A stretch of DNA of 64,000 nt, taken from an uncultured Nioella sp. GTDB taxonomy: Bacteria > Pseudomonadota > Alphaproteobacteria > Rhodobacterales > Rhodobacteraceae. Each line of letters starts with the position of its first letter. Within the stretch, counting starts at the first letter, position 1. The stretch lies in assembly GCA_947498125.1 (NCBI GenBank), contig CANMJH010000001.1, forward strand, positions 1,054,001 through 1,118,000, read 5' to 3'. Below the pieces are notes generated by a model. That model was not told the origin of the DNA and searched no databases. It worked only from the letters and a program-made list of their open reading frames with translations. Of the stretch, positions 62,818 through 64,000 are shown piece by piece. Made by a program: the position numbers and the translations under genes.

Positions 62818-64000
62818 TCCAAAAGCCGGAACGCCAGCGCTTTGAGGTAACCTGTATCAGACAAGGCCGGGTGCTGCGGATGGTCTGGCCCTGCAAAGCC
62901 AGTGTAGATCAGCCGTGGGTCACGGCCCGCGCGCCCAATTCCGCGCAAGCAAGATTGGCGAAATTTCGGCAATTCGGCCGCGTGCGAACACGAACACAGC
63001 ATCAATGTCCCGCCGGGCGCCACTAAGGGCGCAGCAAGGCGGGCGACACGTTCATAGGCGCGAAGCCCCTTTGAAAGGGCTTGTTTGGACGGGGCAAAAG
63101 CGGGCGGGTCAGCAATCACAAGGTCAAACTGCGCGCCCTCTTTGGCAAGGTCTTCCATCGCTGCGAATGCGTCGCCCTGTCTGGTTTCGAAATCGGCAGA
63201 TCTACCCATCGCCTCCGCCCCTTTTGAGGCGAGATCAAGCGCAGGGGCGGACGAGTCTACCGCCAGAGCCTTTGTCGCCCCTCCGGCCAGAGCGGCCAAT
63301 GAGAACCCGCCAACATGGCTAAAGACATCCAGAACCGCCCCCCCACGTGCCACGCGGGCCGCAAAGGCATGGTTTGGGCGTTGGTCAAAGAAGAGGCCGG
63401 TTTTTTGTCCGCCCATGACATCTGCAAAATAGGTCGCGCCATTCATATCAACCGGGATCGGGGCGTTTGGTGCGTCGCCGCGCAAGATCACTTGCTCTTC
63501 AGGCAGATCTTCCAGCGACCGCGCCCGGCCGGTGCCGTTTTTTATCACGACCTCTGCGCCGGTTTCCTGCACAAGGATCTCGGTCAAAAGATCCAGACGC
63601 TCTTCCAACCAAATCGCGTTGGGTTGCACAACAAGCGTATCACAGAACCGGTCAATGATCAGACCCGGCAGCCCGTCGCCTTCGGCATGAACAAGCCTAT
63701 AAAACGGCTCGTCGTAGATTTGTGTCCGGGCGGTCAAAGCGGCCCGAAGACGCGCAGTCAGCCAAGGGGCATCGATCTGGACCTCTGACGCGCGATCCAA
63801 CACGCGAAACGCGATTTTGGATCCGACGGTGGCAACGCCAATAGCAATCGGCTCTCGCGCGGCATCTTCAAGCACCGCCAATGCACCCGCAGGCACGGCG
63901 CGGGATCGACGATCAAGGACAAGTTCATCTGCCCATGCCCAAGGATGGCCATGGCGGATTCGGCGGGCGTCAGCGTTTGGTTTAAGGCGTAACGAAAAAA
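62814..64000 (-). CDS. rlmI: RlmI-like 23S rRNA methyltransferase (5' end outside window)
   Basis: A class I SAM-dependent methyltransferase related to RlmI, which makes m5C in 23S rRNA. The frame stays open through the right edge, so the gene is cut at its 5' end: upstream of an apparent GTG at 63896 the sequence continues in frame as LRLKPNADARRIRHGHPWAWADEL, the N-terminal PUA domain. The methyltransferase part has YADVMGGQKTGLFFDQRPN, VLDVFSHVGGFSLAAL (motif I), IADPPAFAPSK (motif IV) and LCSCSHAAEL with the catalytic Cys. It is translationally coupled to the PIN gene. Confidence 0.9.
   Translation of the reverse strand, partial: FSLRLKPNADARRIRHGHPWAWADELVLDRRSRAVPAGALAVLEDAAREPIAIGVATVGSKIAFRVLDRASEVQIDAPWLTARLRAALTARTQIYDEPFYRLVHAEGDGLPGLIIDRFCDTLVVQPNAIWLEERLDLLTEILVQETGAEVVIKNGTGRARSLEDLPEEQVILRGDAPNAPIPVDMNGATYFADVMGGQKTGLFFDQRPNHAFAARVARGGAVLDVFSHVGGFSLAALAGGATKALAVDSSAPALDLASKGAEAMGRSADFETRQGDAFAAMEDLAKEGAQFDLVIADPPAFAPSKQALSKGLRAYERVARLAAPLVAPGGTLMLCSCSHAAELPKFRQSCLRGIGRAGRDPRLIYTGFAGPDHPQHPALSDTGYLKALAFRLLE

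Overview
The window looks like chromosomal DNA of a marine alphaproteobacterium of the Rhodobacteraceae (Roseobacter group). Reasons: two TRAP transporters, a secreted alginate lyase, a DksA that keeps only one of four zinc cysteines, the compact block argS - SPOR protein - nagZ - scpA - scpB, glnB-glnA, paired Hint-domain proteins, and small ORFs of a type I associate with this family. No phage, transposase, integrase or CRISPR array was seen. Assignments rest on motif reading only; no database search was run.

Left part (about 1-37.5 kb) is accessory, catabolic DNA. (a) 1-2.2 kb: end of an AraC regulator, a LysE exporter and a glutathione S-transferase. (b) 2.2-13.9 kb: a GntR regulator divergent from nine co-directional genes: UxaA-type sugar-acid lyase, PhlG-like hydrolase, TRAP transporter (P, Q, M), a sulfatase without signal peptide, a rhamnonate/lyxonate-type enolase-superfamily dehydratase, an L-2-keto-3-deoxypentonate dehydratase and an alpha-ketoglutaric semialdehyde dehydrogenase. 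The last three form a non-phosphorylating L-pentonate to 2-oxoglutarate route like the L-lyxonate pathway of Pseudomonas; the sulfatase and the two extra lyase/hydrolase genes point to a modified, perhaps sulfated, substrate. This is the best candidate for an undescribed pathway here. (c) 14.2-16.5 kb: a carboxymuconolactone decarboxylase-like gene and an aldo/keto reductase divergent from a LysR gene. (d) 16.7-23.4 kb: aldehyde dehydrogenase, isocitrate-lyase-superfamily lyase, Rbs-type ABC importer and an orphan LeuD-like hydratase subunit. (e) 23.5-25.3 kb: rtcB2-prfH, an RNA repair and ribosome rescue pair. (f) 25.5-29.3 kb: a DUF4173 membrane protein with a CreBC-like two-component system. 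(g) 29.5-31.4 kb: a PL7 alginate lyase with two carbohydrate-binding modules. (h) 31.7-37.5 kb: RidA-like protein, LysR regulator, a second TRAP transporter and an amidase.

A tRNA-Leu(UAG) gene at 37.7-37.8 kb separates this from the right part (37.9-64 kb), which is mostly core: two Hint-domain proteins (one degenerate), the NAD(P)HX repair enzyme, glnB-glnA with a strong terminator, a periplasmic protein, scpB-scpA-nagZ-SPOR-argS, a small exported-protein gene broken by an in-frame TAG, dgt, erpA, an unknown secreted protein, xthA, an FAD monooxygenase, dksA, a MoxR ATPase with its VWA partner, a DUF2927 lipoprotein, a 50-residue membrane protein, a DedA protein, an M48 peptidase, a PIN-domain protein and the 3' part of an RlmI-like rRNA methyltransferase that runs off the right edge.
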